Below, one piece after another: positions 28,213 to 37,352 of a stretch of 64,000 bases of DNA; within the stretch, counting starts at the first letter, position 1, and each line of letters opens with the position of its first letter. Source of the stretch: Oerskovia jenensis (GTDB lineage Bacteria; Actinomycetota; Actinomycetes; Actinomycetales; Cellulomonadaceae); the NCBI RefSeq assembly GCF_016907235.1, contig NZ_JAFBBO010000001.1:2418001-2482000 (forward strand), given 5' to 3'. Position numbers and translations under genes: made by a program. The notes beneath the pieces are model-generated. The model did no database searches. It worked only from the letters and a program-made list of their open reading frames with translations, and had not been told where the DNA came from.

Positions 28213-29217
28213 TCAGCCGCGAAGGCCGTAGATGGAGGTGTAGCTGCGTCGTGCGTTGCCCAGCGAGTTCAAGGGGTTCGGCGGCTCGGCGACCGAGCTC
28301 GCGTTGTCCTGCTCGTACAGGCCGTAGTGCTGGCCGCGCGTGCGGAGCTGCGAGAGGAAGGACTGGTAGTCGATGTTGCCGGCGCCGAACTCGATGATGT
28401 CGTAGCCGTTGGCGCTGCTCGGGTTGGCCTTGCCGTCCTTGAGGTGCAGCATCGGGAAGCGCCGCGGGTCGCGCTTGATGTACTCGATGGGCTCGAACCC
28501 GGGGTACTTGAACTGCCCGACGTGCGCCCAGTAGACGTCCATCTCGAAGTAGACGAGCGACGGGTCGAACTCGTCCCACAGCAGGTCGTACACGCGACGG
28601 TTCGGGTCGTCGGACGTGAAGCGGAACTCGCCGTCGTGGTTGTGCGCGTAGAGCTTGAGGCCCGCCGCCTTGGCCTTCTCCCCCATGGCGTTCCACGTCT
28701 GCGCCGCGGTCGTCCACGCCGCGACCGTGTTGGTGCCGTTGATCGGGCCGCCCTGGCCGAGGTGCGGCATGCCGAGGATCAGCGCCTTCTCGATCTCGGC
28801 GTCGATGTTGTTCGGGTTGAGGTTGACGTGCGACCCCACGGCCCGCAGGCCGTTGTCGTCGAGGAGCTGGCGGATCTGCGCGGGGGTGATCGCGCCGATC
28901 TGGCCCTGCGTGTAGCCGGCGAACTCGACCTCGGAGTAGCCGATGTCGGCGAGCTCCTCGAACACGGCCCGGAAACCGAGCGAGCTGACCTTGTCGCGGA
29001 TCGTGAAGAGCTGGATGCCGATGCGGTTGACCGGCACCAGGCGGTTGCGTCCGCTGCTGGGGGCCGCGGCCACGCCGCCGAGGGCGGACGCCGCCGTCGG
29101 GCCCAGGGCCGCGCCGACACCCACGGCGACCGTCGAGGCCGCGAGAGCCTTGAGCAGGTTCCGCCGGCTCATCGGCCGAGCCGGGATGGACTCGTGGTAG
29201 TGCTCGTGTGAACTCAT
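28213..29217 (-). CDS. Tat-exported sugar phosphate isomerase/epimerase-like TIM-barrel protein
   Basis: 334 residues. The N-terminus has a Tat motif SRRNLLKA followed by AASTVAVGVGAALG and an Ala-rich cleavage region, so it is exported folded. The barrel begins IGIQLFTIRDKVS and has metal-ligand-type residues in YAHNHDGEFRF, VYFEMDVYWAHVG and FPMLHLKDGK, typical of the AP-endonuclease-2/xylose-isomerase-like family. It is 26 bases ahead of the WxL-like gene and follows the sugar dehydrogenase gene; a joint role in extracellular sugar oxidation is inferred. Substrate is unknown. AGGAGA precedes the ATG. Confidence 0.86.
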   Translation of the reverse strand: MSSHEHYHESIPARPMSRRNLLKALAASTVAVGVGAALGPTAASALGGVAAAPSSGRNRLVPVNRIGIQLFTIRDKVSSLGFRAVFEELADIGYSEVEFAGYTQGQIGAITPAQIRQLLDDNGLRAVGSHVNLNPNNIDAEIEKALILGMPHLGQGGPINGTNTVAAWTTAAQTWNAMGEKAKAAGLKLYAHNHDGEFRFTSDDPNRRVYDLLWDEFDPSLVYFEMDVYWAHVGQFKYPGFEPIEYIKRDPRRFPMLHLKDGKANPSSANGYDIIEFGAGNIDYQSFLSQLRTRGQHYGLYEQDNASSVAEPPNPLNSLGNARRSYTSIYGLRG

Positions 29218-29240
29218 GTCTCTCCTTCGAGGTGAGGTTC

Positions 29241-29270
29241 GGTGGCCCGGGGCGCGAGCCCCGGGCCACC
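29241..29270 (-). terminator. Perfect 13-base hairpin after the sugar dehydrogenase gene
   Basis: GGTGGCCCGGGGC (29241-29253), tetraloop, then the exact complement to 29270. It begins 6 bases past the stop at 29277 and ends 24 bases before the next start, so read-through would have to be partial for the operon to work. Confidence 0.8.
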
Positions 29271-29276
29271 ACGTGC

Positions 29277-32200
29277 CTAGTTGCGGACGGTGAGGTTGAG
29301 CGACGTCGCGCTCTTGGTGACGCCGGTCGAGCCCTGGTAGGCGATCTCGACCTTGTAGGTGCCCACCTCGGGGAGCTTCGGGAGCGTCACGACGACGTGG
29401 CCCTCGGCGTCGAGCGTCCCGGTGCGGGTCGCGACCGTGGCGTTGTTGCGCTTGACCGTGACCGTGACGTCGCCCGTGGCGACGACACCCGTCGAGCTCT
29501 CGACCGAGATGTTCGCCTTGGCGGCGATCGAGGGCTTGACCGGGTTGGGCGAGATCGAGCCCGTGACGGTCGACGAGGCCGCGGCCACCGTGAGGCGCAC
29601 GGTCGACAAGGACTTCTTGAAGACCTGGTCGGCCTGGTAGCTCGCCTTGAGGGTGTGCGTCCCGACGGCGAGCGACGGGTCGAGCGCGATCGTCGCGACG
29701 CCCTCGACGAGGGTCCCGCGACCGACCTCGGTGTCGCCCGAGGTGAGGACGACGTCGCCCGTGGGCGTCCCGCCCTCGCCCGTGACGGTGACCGTGGCCT
29801 CGCCCGGAGCCCCGTACGAGACGCGGGCCGAGGACACGGCGACCTTGGTGACCGACGAGACCGTGGGCTCGTTCGGTGCCGCGAGGTCGATCGTGAAGGA
29901 GACCGACCCGACCGTCGAGACGTTGCCGCCCGTGTCGGTCGCGCGGTACTGGAGGGTGCGCGCGCCGTTGGTCGTGAAGCTGACCCCGTAGGCGCCGTTC
30001 GCGGCGGCCACGTTCGTCCAGGACTGACCGTTGTTGGTCGAGTACTGCACGCTCGCGAGCGCGCCGTCGTCCTTGACGTCGAGGTTCATGCGCACGGCCT
30101 TGTTGTAGACGCCGCCCACGCCGGTGGGCGCTGCCGGGTCGAGCGAGTGCGTGATCGTCGGTGCCTTGACGTCGCCCACGCCCACGCCCTGGAAGTCGAA
30201 CGAGTCGACGGCCAGCTCGTTGGTCGAGGTCACGAAGAGCGTTCCCGAACCCTGCGGGGCGTTCGTGAACGGCACCGTGACCTCCTTCCAGCCCGCGCCG
30301 GCGGGGATCTGTGCCGTGGCGAACGGTGCGGCGTCGGCCGCACCCCAGCGGAGCTGGAGCTGCCCGCCGCCGTTGGCGACGACCTTGACGCCCGTGATCC
30401 CGGCGAAGTTCACCGGGCTGTAGGACAGGTGGTCACCGGTGCCGAGGCCACGGATCGCCTGACCGGCCCCTGCGGTCTCGTCCTCGTAGGCCACGACGCC
30501 CGTGCTCTTGGCGTGCTCGGCCTGCTGGACGAACGGGTTGAGCTGGACGGTCGCCTCGCCAGGAGCGGCAGGCAGGCCGTTGTGCCCGTTGTCGGTGTAG
30601 GACACGACGACGGCGCCGTAGATGTGCGCGCCCTCACCGTGCTGCGGCGAGTCGGGCGACGTCTTCCACGCCCCCGTGCAGCCCGTGCCCGAGACCTCGG
30701 GGTGGGCGTGCTCGTCGTGGCCCAGACCGTAGGTCCACGCCACGCGGCTGCACACGGTCGCGGTGCCGTCCTCGGCGTCGTTCGTCGAGACCTTGAACGG
30801 CACGGCCTGACCCCAGCTGAAGAACGAGCCGTTCCCGGGGTAGTCGACCGTGACCGTCGGAGCCTGGTTGCCGACCGAGATGACCTTGGAGGTCAGCGTG
30901 AACTTGCCCTTGGCGTCGGTCACGCGCAGGCGGGCGTTGTACTGGCCGAGGGCCGTGTAGGTGTGGTTCGCCGTGACGCCCGTGGCGTCGAACGAGCCGT
31001 TGCCGTCGAAGTCCCACTGGTAGGTGAGGGCGTCGCCGTCGGGGTCGCTCGAGGTGCCCGCGTCGAAGGCCACCGCGAGCGGGGCCTCCGAGGAGGAGGT
31101 CGGGTTGGCGGTGAACCGGGCCTGCGGGGCCTTGTTCCCCTCGGCGTAGGACACCTTGTAGAGGCCGGCGTCCGGGTTGGCGCGGAAGAAGCCGTCGCCG
31201 TAGTCGAGCACGTAGAGCGAGCCGTCGGGCCCGAACTCCATGTCGATCATGTTGTCGTTGAGCGGCTGCGCGTTCTTCGCGAGCTGCGCGTTGGGCGTGA
31301 AGTCCTCGATGTGCGTGACCTCGTAGGAGTCCCAGTCGACCGTGAAGGCCGCCAGGTAGTCCTGCGAGAACTCACCGAAGAACGCCTTGTTGTCCCAGTA
31401 CTCCGGGAGCTTGGACGTCGAGGGGTTCTCGGCGTCGTAGTGGTAGACGGGGGCTCCCATGGGCGCCTGGCCGCTGCCTGCCCCGAAGTTCACGAGCTCG
31501 TCCCACGGCTGGTCGCCGGGGCGGTCGCCGTAGTAGAGCGTCGCCGCACGGGCCGGTGGCAGGTCGACCAGGCCCGTGTTCCAGCGCGAGTTGTTCTTGA
31601 GCGCGGCCGGGTCGAAGAACGCCCCGGGCGTGCTCGTCGCGAAGTTCCACTCGTTGTAGGCCGCGTTGGGCCCGTGCACGTAGGGCCAGCCCGCGTTGTG
31701 CGGGTCGTCGAGGCTCACGGTGTTCCACTCGACGTAGCCCATGGGGCCACGGTTCGGGTCGGCGTTGGCCGCGTCCGGTCCGTAGTCCCCCCACGAGAGG
31801 CTGTTCGTCTCGGGGTCGACGTCGATGCGGAACGGGTTGCGGACACCCATGACGAAGATCTCCGGCCGCGTCTTCTCGGTACCGACCGGGAAGAGGTTCC
31901 CCTCGGGGATCGTGTAGGTGCCGTCCGCCTGGACCGTGATGCGCAGGATCTTGCCGCGCAGGTCGTTGGTGTTGCCGGCGCCGCGACGCGAGTCCAGACC
32001 GGGGTTCATCCCGGGAGCGTCGTTGTTGGGGGCGAAGCCGTTGGCTCCGGGCGCGCTGGCCGGGGTGTTGTCACCGGTCGACAGGTAGAGGTTGCCGTCG
32101 CCGTCCCAGTCGATGTCGGCGCCGACGTGGCAGCACTGACCACGCTGGACCTCGACGTCGAGGATCTTCTGCTCGGAGGCCAGGTCGAGCCCGGTGCCGG

Positions 32201-32720
32201 TCCACTGGAAACGGGAGAGGCGGTTGACGCCCTTCCACTGGTCCCAGTAGGTCGCGTCGGCGCCGGCGGGCAGCGTGTTGGGCGCCGAGCCCGTCGGGGT
32301 CCCGCTGATCGGGGCGTAGACGAGGTAGACCCAGTTGTTCTCGGCGAAGTTCGGGTCGACCGCGATGCCCTGCAGGCCGTCCTCGGAGTTCGCGTACACG
32401 GGGATCTTGTTGGTGATCGCGGTGACGCCGGTCTGGGGGTCCGTGAGCCGGACGTCGCCGTTGCGTGCGGTGTGCAGGATCTTGCCGTCGGGCAGGATCG
32501 CGAGGTCGATCGGCTCGCCGACGTCCTTGGTCAGCAGGATCTTCTCGTAGTTGGACCAGTCGAGCGCGGCCTCTGCACCGGGCTCGCTGCCGTGGTCGAC
32601 GCCGTCGTGCGCGATGGCCGGGGCCGTCGCGGCCGCGAGGCCGGTCAGGGCCAGGACGCCCGCGAGGGAGGCGGCCACCACCCTTGATCTCACGGTCCTT
32701 CGTTCAGGAATAGACTTCAC
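29277..32720 (-). CDS. Secreted multidomain sugar dehydrogenase (GSDH/PQQ-type propeller, PKD, CBM6-like, Ig-like repeats)
   Basis: 1147 residues from the GTG at 32720, which has GAGGAG 10 bases upstream; an ATG at 32738 overlaps that site. The order is: signal peptide (VVAASLAGVLALTGLAAATA); a six-bladed glucose/sorbosone dehydrogenase-like propeller (about 45-500, with EDGLQGIAVDPNF, DIDWDGDGNLYLSTGDN and FVMGVRNPFRIDVD); a PKD domain with DPDGDALTYQWDFDGNGSFD; a CBM6-like module (FVQQAEHAKS to VDSFDFQG); an Ig/OmpL47-like module (VQYSTNNGQSWTNV); and two Ig-like repeats to the end. It probably oxidises a sugar at carbohydrate surfaces. No anchor is seen at the C-terminus. Confidence 0.88.
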   Translation of the reverse strand: MKSIPERRTVRSRVVAASLAGVLALTGLAAATAPAIAHDGVDHGSEPGAEAALDWSNYEKILLTKDVGEPIDLAILPDGKILHTARNGDVRLTDPQTGVTAITNKIPVYANSEDGLQGIAVDPNFAENNWVYLVYAPISGTPTGSAPNTLPAGADATYWDQWKGVNRLSRFQWTGTGLDLASEQKILDVEVQRGQCCHVGADIDWDGDGNLYLSTGDNTPASAPGANGFAPNNDAPGMNPGLDSRRGAGNTNDLRGKILRITVQADGTYTIPEGNLFPVGTEKTRPEIFVMGVRNPFRIDVDPETNSLSWGDYGPDAANADPNRGPMGYVEWNTVSLDDPHNAGWPYVHGPNAAYNEWNFATSTPGAFFDPAALKNNSRWNTGLVDLPPARAATLYYGDRPGDQPWDELVNFGAGSGQAPMGAPVYHYDAENPSTSKLPEYWDNKAFFGEFSQDYLAAFTVDWDSYEVTHIEDFTPNAQLAKNAQPLNDNMIDMEFGPDGSLYVLDYGDGFFRANPDAGLYKVSYAEGNKAPQARFTANPTSSSEAPLAVAFDAGTSSDPDGDALTYQWDFDGNGSFDATGVTANHTYTALGQYNARLRVTDAKGKFTLTSKVISVGNQAPTVTVDYPGNGSFFSWGQAVPFKVSTNDAEDGTATVCSRVAWTYGLGHDEHAHPEVSGTGCTGAWKTSPDSPQHGEGAHIYGAVVVSYTDNGHNGLPAAPGEATVQLNPFVQQAEHAKSTGVVAYEDETAGAGQAIRGLGTGDHLSYSPVNFAGITGVKVVANGGGQLQLRWGAADAAPFATAQIPAGAGWKEVTVPFTNAPQGSGTLFVTSTNELAVDSFDFQGVGVGDVKAPTITHSLDPAAPTGVGGVYNKAVRMNLDVKDDGALASVQYSTNNGQSWTNVAAANGAYGVSFTTNGARTLQYRATDTGGNVSTVGSVSFTIDLAAPNEPTVSSVTKVAVSSARVSYGAPGEATVTVTGEGGTPTGDVVLTSGDTEVGRGTLVEGVATIALDPSLAVGTHTLKASYQADQVFKKSLSTVRLTVAAASSTVTGSISPNPVKPSIAAKANISVESSTGVVATGDVTVTVKRNNATVATRTGTLDAEGHVVVTLPKLPEVGTYKVEIAYQGSTGVTKSATSLNLTVRN

Positions 32721-33022
32721 AGTGATGCAGCTCCTCATCGGGGTTCATCGCCGGACCGGGCCACCGCTCGCTGCTGCAACAGCGAGATCGCGGGTGGCTC
32801 GGTCTTTGTCTCGTGGGGCGGCGCCCTGGGCTCCTCTGCCCTCGCCGCTGCTGTCGTCCTCCCCTCGCCGTCGAGTGGTGGTGCCCCGTCGAGCGGGCTG
32901 CACCGGCTGAGCACCGGGGTCTCCCCCGGCGGGACGAGCGTCTCCCACCGGAGGCAAGACACTCGGTATGTCATGGTTCAGGGTGGATCTGCCTGCGAGA
33001 ACGGCGGTCTTCCTCGACCACC
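32721..33022 (-). other. Long untranslated leader of the sugar dehydrogenase operon
   Basis: About 300 bases lie between the promoter at 33030-33058 and the GTG at 32720. Only short, non-conserved frames occur on either strand. The length leaves room for a structured RNA, but I recognise no riboswitch class. Confidence 0.5.
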
Positions 33023-33029
33023 TGGTAGG

Positions 33030-33058
33030 AATCTAGGGCGACTTCTATCGCCTGTCAA
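33030..33058 (-). promoter_or_regulatory. Strong sigma-70-type promoter with a palindromic spacer
   Basis: On the minus strand: TTGACA (33058-33053), a 17-base spacer, and TAGATT (33035-33030). The spacer contains GGCGA-N6-TCGCC (33037-33052), an inverted repeat well placed as an operator. It drives the gene at 32720 and the surface-protein genes that follow. Confidence 0.8.
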
Positions 33059-33250
33059 TCAAAAGTTGAAACCTGGCGCTCACTAGTAGGGCACAGATGC
33101 CGATCACGCGCGCGGGGGGGACAGCGCGGCTCGCCCCCGGCCGGAGCGCGGGACGGTCCGGCCAAGGGCCTCCTCGGGTGCGCAGCTCGGGTCACCCCGC
33201 ACCCCCGCAGCACCACCCGGGGTGCGCTCCCGGCGTCGGCGCGACGCTCC

Positions 33251-33916
33251 TCAGCCCTCGGCCGTGGCCAGCCCCGACCGATACGCGAGCACCACGAGCT
33301 GAGCCCGGTCCCGCGCCCCGAGCTTGGCCATCGCACGGTTCACGTGCGTCTTGGCCGTGAGCGACGTGACGTGCAGGCGTGCGGAGATGTCGTCGTTGCT
33401 CAGCCCCTGGGCGACCAGCAGGACCACCTCGCGCTCCCGTTCGGTCAGCGAGCTGAACGCGTCGCCGTCGACGCTCGGCCGCGGCTCGGTCGACACCGCC
33501 CGGGCGACCAGGCTGCGCATCGCGGTCGGCGAGAGCAGCGACTCCCCCGCCGCGACGGTCCGCACCGCGTCGACGAGCACCTGGGGCCGGACCCCCTTGC
33601 CGAGGAAGCCGGCAGCCCCGGCACGCAACGCGCCCATCACGTGCTCGTCGTCCTCGAAGGTCGTCAGCACGAGGACGTGCACGTCCGCGAGCGCCGGGTC
33701 GCCCGCGATCTGCGCGGTCGCGGAGATCCCGTCGGTGCCGGGCATCCGCAGGTCCATGACGACGACGTCGGGCCGCAGCTCCCTGGCCAGGTCGACGGCT
33801 CGCGCACCGTCGGCCGCCTCGCCGACGACCTCGAGGTCGTCGTTCACGTCGAGCAACGCGGCGAGGCCCGCGCGGATCAGCTCCTGGTCGTCGACGACGA
33901 GGACGCGGACGGTCAC
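33251..33916 (-). CDS. NarL/FixJ-type response regulator
   Basis: 221 residues. Receiver domain: VLVVDDQELIRAGLAALL, phosphoacceptor Asp55 in VVVMDLRMPGTDG, conserved Thr in VLVLTTFEDDE, and GKGVRP at the usual Lys position. The LuxR-type HTH (about 155-215) has LTEREREVVLLVAQGLSNDD and AKTHVNRAMAKLGARDRAQL. It is a cytoplasmic transcription factor activated by the histidine kinase whose stop codon overlaps its start by four bases. Targets are unknown. Confidence 0.95.
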   Translation of the reverse strand: MTVRVLVVDDQELIRAGLAALLDVNDDLEVVGEAADGARAVDLARELRPDVVVMDLRMPGTDGISATAQIAGDPALADVHVLVLTTFEDDEHVMGALRAGAAGFLGKGVRPQVLVDAVRTVAAGESLLSPTAMRSLVARAVSTEPRPSVDGDAFSSLTEREREVVLLVAQGLSNDDISARLHVTSLTAKTHVNRAMAKLGARDRAQLVVLAYRSGLATAEG

Positions 33917-35232
33917 GGTGCCTCCAGGGCGACGGGGTCGGCAGGGCCGTCCGTGGGCTCGCCGCCTCGTGGCCGACCAGCCCCTGCCGAGCCGGCGCGA
34001 GGCGCGCCGTCGTCGGGCACGGGAAGGGAGACCCGGACGAACCAGGTGCGGTCTCGCGAGCCCACCTCGGCCGTGCCGCCCGCCGCTGCCACCCGCTCGC
34101 GGAGACCGACGAGCCCCAGGCCGCTGCCCCGGGCGCCGGACGCACCCCGCGCGTCACGGGCCGGGAGCGGGTTGACCACCTCGACCTCGATCGATCCCGG
34201 GCCGTGGACCATGCGCAGGTCGGCCTGGCCGCTCCCGTACCGGTGCGCGTTGGTCAGCGCCTCCTGGACGACGCGGTAGACCGTGAGGTCGACGACCGGG
34301 GACAGGCGACGCGGGGTGCCGGAGGTGCGCTCGACGACCTCGAGCCCGGTCGCCCGCACCTCGCCGAGAAGCTCGGGGAGCCGCCCGATCCCGGGTGCGG
34401 GGCTCGCGCCTCCCGCGGCGGCCTCGTCCGGCTCGCGCAGGAGGTGCAGCAGCGTCGACATCTCGGTCAGGACCCGCTCCCCCGCGTCGCGCACGTGCCC
34501 GATCGCCTCTCGGGCAGCGTCCGGACGCTTGTCGAACAGGGCCTCGGCGGCCCCCGCCTGGACGCTGATGACGGCCGCGTGGTGCGCGACGACGTCGTGC
34601 AGCTCGCGGGCGATCCGCAACCTCTCCTGGGTGACCCGCCGGGCTGCCTCTGCCTCGCGCGACTCCTCGGCGCGGGCAGCGCGGTCCCGGGCCGCCGCCA
34701 CGACCGCGCGCTGGGAACTGATCGCCAGGCCCAGCGTCGCGGCCAGGAGGAGCAGGACGACGACGAGCACGACGTACGTGCTCGTCAGGTCCATCCCGTC
34801 GACGAGGACCAGCACCGCCGGGTACGCGACGACCGTGACCGCCGTCGCCGTCGCGGCCTCGACGTGCCGGGCGTACGCCGCGACCGAGTAGATCGCGACG
34901 AGGCCCGGACCGAGCGCGAGCGCGGACTCGGCGTCGAACGCCGCGGAGACGACCGTAGCCGTCAGCACGAGACCGGCGGCGAGCAGGGGTCTCGTCCGGC
35001 GCCACACGAGCCCCGTGCACGCGACGACCAGCGCGACGACCGATGCGACCGTGCTCGGGTTCGTCTCGGGCGCCACGACCAGGGGCGTCGCGAAGGCCAG
35101 GAGGACGACGACGGCCCCGACGGCGTCGCGGACCAGGACCGGAAGAGCGCGCCAACGCCCCCACGCACCCGTCCGTCGCCCGGTGCGGAGGGACGAACCG
35201 GGGGGCTCGGGGGCGGGGCGGTCCGTCGTCAC
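33913..35232 (-). CDS. Two-component sensor histidine kinase (HisKA_3 family)
   Basis: 439 residues. The N-terminal half has about five hydrophobic segments and short loops, no large sensor domain (intramembrane-sensing-like). The dimerisation box is RLRIARELHDVVAHHAAVIS, with the phospho-His in ELHD. The HATPase domain has VVQEALTNAHRYG and GLGLVGLRERVAAAGGTAE. Paired with the NarL-type regulator, it resembles DesK/LiaS-like membrane-stress sensors; the signal is unknown. The gene faces a divergent PrsW-like protease. Confidence 0.94.
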   Translation of the reverse strand: MTTDRPAPEPPGSSLRTGRRTGAWGRWRALPVLVRDAVGAVVVLLAFATPLVVAPETNPSTVASVVALVVACTGLVWRRTRPLLAAGLVLTATVVSAAFDAESALALGPGLVAIYSVAAYARHVEAATATAVTVVAYPAVLVLVDGMDLTSTYVVLVVVLLLLAATLGLAISSQRAVVAAARDRAARAEESREAEAARRVTQERLRIARELHDVVAHHAAVISVQAGAAEALFDKRPDAAREAIGHVRDAGERVLTEMSTLLHLLREPDEAAAGGASPAPGIGRLPELLGEVRATGLEVVERTSGTPRRLSPVVDLTVYRVVQEALTNAHRYGSGQADLRMVHGPGSIEVEVVNPLPARDARGASGARGSGLGLVGLRERVAAAGGTAEVGSRDRTWFVRVSLPVPDDGAPRAGSAGAGRPRGGEPTDGPADPVALEAP

Positions 35233-35310
35233 TCCTCGACGATACCGGCGGACGCACGGGGAGCCGGGCGCCCCTCAGCGCCGGGTGGCGCGCACGGCCC
35301 CCTTCCTCCC

Positions 35311-35328
35311 GTACCGCGGCTGCGGTAC
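35311..35328. repeat. Inverted repeat in the divergent promoter region
   Basis: GTACCGC-GGCT-GCGGTAC, perfect 7-base arms, 79 bases upstream of the kinase start and about 200 upstream of the PrsW-like gene. It could bind a dimeric regulator such as the NarL-type protein next door; this is a guess from position. Confidence 0.5.
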
Positions 35329-35524
35329 ACCGACCCCGAGAGATCGACAGCGGGACGGACGCGGTGGAGCCCTCGCCGCGCGAGGCTCGAGTCATGAGCT
35401 CCAGAGCACCCGCCCCCGGCGGCCCCCGTCCACGTCCCGGTCTCGCCACGGGTCACACCGACGGGCGTCGGCGTGTCGCGCCGCTCGGAGGCTCGACGAC
35501 GGAACCTAGTGATTGGCTGAAGTC

Positions 35525-36664
35525 ATGATGCTCAACATCCTCGGAGCGGTCCTGCTGATCGTCGGCTTCTACGCCGCATGGCGCCTCGCCCCGCAGCGCT
35601 CCGACGCCCCCGCCGCGGGCTGGTTCCCCGACCCCGCCTCCAAGTCCCCGCGCAGCCGCCTCTGGGACGGCCAGGCCTGGACGGCACGGGTCGCGGACGG
35701 CGCCGAGCAGGCGAACCGCGGCCACCACTTCCGGGGCCGGTTCTGGGGCCGGTGGGTCTGGATCCTCGCCGCCGCGCTGGTCGTGCTCGGGATCGGGGTC
35801 GCCACCTACCAGGCGACCGAGAACGTGCACGTCATGGCAGTGACGAGCTTCCTGGCGATGGCCCTCGTGTGCTGGGCGTTCTACGGGTTCGTCGATCGTC
35901 AGCTCGCGCTGCGCGACGTGATCGGGCTCCGCCAGGTCGCGGCCGTCGCGGTCGCCTCGGCCGGCGCCACGTTCCTCGTCGCCCTGAACCTCAACGACCT
36001 CACCGGTTCGATCGGCGGCATCTCGCTCGCGACGGCCCTCGTCGGGTTCACCGAGGAGACCGCCAAGCTGCTCGTCCCGATCGCGCTGTTCCTGCTCGGC
36101 ACCTACCGCAACCCCCGCGCGGGTGTCGCGATCGGGCTCGCGGCCGGGTTCGGCTTCGCGATCGCGGAGACCACGTTGTACGCCTATCAGATGGCGGCCG
36201 CATCGGGCCCGGCGTTCTGCGGCGGCGAGACCCCCGCCGTCACCACCGGGTCGGTGATCGCCGCCCAGGTCGCCCGCATCTTCGGCGTCTCGCCGTTCCA
36301 CTGGCTCTTCACCGGCATCGCGGTCGCGATCGCGTGGCGCGCCTGGCACCTGTACGGCCGCAAGGGGATGCCGGCCGCTGTCGGCGGGATCCTGCTCGTC
36401 ATGGTCGTCCACTCGCTCAACGACACCAGCGCGACCCTGGGATGCGGCGAGCCCACGGTCCAGTCGCTCCTGGCCATGGTCCGGTACGTCCTGGTGATCG
36501 TCATGTACCTGGTCTTCAAGGCGTGGACGCGCAAGCACACACCGCCGCAGATGATCGGCTCGGTCAGCACGGGCTGGACCCCGAAGCACCTCGGCGAGCA
36601 GAAGGTCTCGGGCGGCGAGGCTCCCGCTCAGGGCGCCCCCGCCCGCGAGCCCGTCGACGGCTGA
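35525..36664 (+). CDS. PrsW-like intramembrane metalloprotease with N-terminal DUF2510-like segment
   Basis: 379 residues. The first TM is followed by AGWFPDPASKSPRSRLWDGQ, a DUF2510-like motif that is often attached to actinobacterial membrane proteins. About eight TM segments follow. Catalytic landmarks of the PrsW/CAAX-type family: GFTEETAKLL (EExxK), FGFAIAETTLYAY, SPFHWLFTG and MVVHSLNDTSA (two His). PrsW-family proteases can cleave anti-sigma factors within the membrane. Two ATGs are adjacent (35525, 35528); a TTG at 35513 is less likely. It ends at a strong terminator. Confidence 0.88.
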   Translation: MMLNILGAVLLIVGFYAAWRLAPQRSDAPAAGWFPDPASKSPRSRLWDGQAWTARVADGAEQANRGHHFRGRFWGRWVWILAAALVVLGIGVATYQATENVHVMAVTSFLAMALVCWAFYGFVDRQLALRDVIGLRQVAAVAVASAGATFLVALNLNDLTGSIGGISLATALVGFTEETAKLLVPIALFLLGTYRNPRAGVAIGLAAGFGFAIAETTLYAYQMAAASGPAFCGGETPAVTTGSVIAAQVARIFGVSPFHWLFTGIAVAIAWRAWHLYGRKGMPAAVGGILLVMVVHSLNDTSATLGCGEPTVQSLLAMVRYVLVIVMYLVFKAWTRKHTPPQMIGSVSTGWTPKHLGEQKVSGGEAPAQGAPAREPVDG

Positions 36665-36680
36665 GCCCTCCGAGCGACGG

Positions 36681-36721
36681 CCGACGCCCCCGCTCCCCTC
36701 GTCGGGGTGCGGGGGCGTCGG
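36681..36721. terminator. Bidirectional terminator between convergent genes
   Basis: CCGACGCCCCCGC (36681-36693) pairs with GCGGGGGCGTCGG (36709-36721), with an inner TCCCC/CGGGG stem. It sits between stops at 36664 and 36744. Confidence 0.9.
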
Positions 36722-36743
36722 TCGTCCCCTGCGGGGGCGTCGG

Positions 36744-37166
36744 TCAGGCGCGGAAGTACCGACGGGACGCCCGGTTCCAGAGCAGTGCGAGCACCAGGAG
36801 CGCGACGACGATCGTCAGCACCGCGCCCGTCAGGTGGTGCGGGCCGAACCGCAGCAGCGAGTAGACACCGACGCAGACCCGGATCAGCATGACGACCGTG
36901 ATCGCCATGAGCGCCCATCGCCCCCGGGTCTGGAGGCCGAGCGCGACGAGCACGACGAGGACCCCGACGACGAGGCTCAGGAGCGCGAAGAACTGGATCT
37001 CGGCACGGGACGCGGCGATCGCCCCGGTCACTGCGGCGTCGCCCGCGAGCAGGAACAGCGCGACGCTGCCCACCACGTCCGTGACCGCGGCGATCCAGGT
37101 GAGCACGACCGCGACCGTGACGCTCGTGGGTCGGGCCGGGGGGCCCAGTCCGGTGAGGTCGCTCAT
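36744..37166 (-). CDS. Four-TM membrane protein, hypothetical
   Basis: 140 residues from the ATG at 37166, which has GAGAGGTGA upstream. Four hydrophobic segments are spaced about 30 residues apart: VTVAVVLTWIAAVTDVVGSV, FFALLSLVVGVLVVLVALGL, LMAITVVMLIRVCVGVYSLL, and LTGAVLTIVVALLVLALLWN, ending RASRRYFRA. The family is unknown to me; it resembles small DUF-type actinobacterial membrane proteins. Longer starts add an Arg/Thr-rich non-conserved N-terminus. It is monocistronic. Confidence 0.78.
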   Translation of the reverse strand: MSDLTGLGPPARPTSVTVAVVLTWIAAVTDVVGSVALFLLAGDAAVTGAIAASRAEIQFFALLSLVVGVLVVLVALGLQTRGRWALMAITVVMLIRVCVGVYSLLRFGPHHLTGAVLTIVVALLVLALLWNRASRRYFRA

Positions 37167-37352
37167 GCGGGTCACCTCTCTGCAGGGGGACACCGTGCGT
37201 GCACGAGGCCCGGTCGACCGGTCGGAGGTGAGCACCGGCGCCCCGGTCCGACTTCCCGGCTCGCCTCACGTCCCTCCGTGATACCAGCGCGGGTCCGGGA
37301 GCGCGCGGTGAAACCGGGCGGGGAGCGACGGCCCGCCAGGTAGGGTCCCCGG

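Noticed and set aside
29208-32687. 1159-codon antisense frame over the sugar dehydrogenase
   Set aside because: Composition is dominated by Arg, Val, Gly, Asp and His, as in shadows of high-GC genes; the opposite strand has clear domains.
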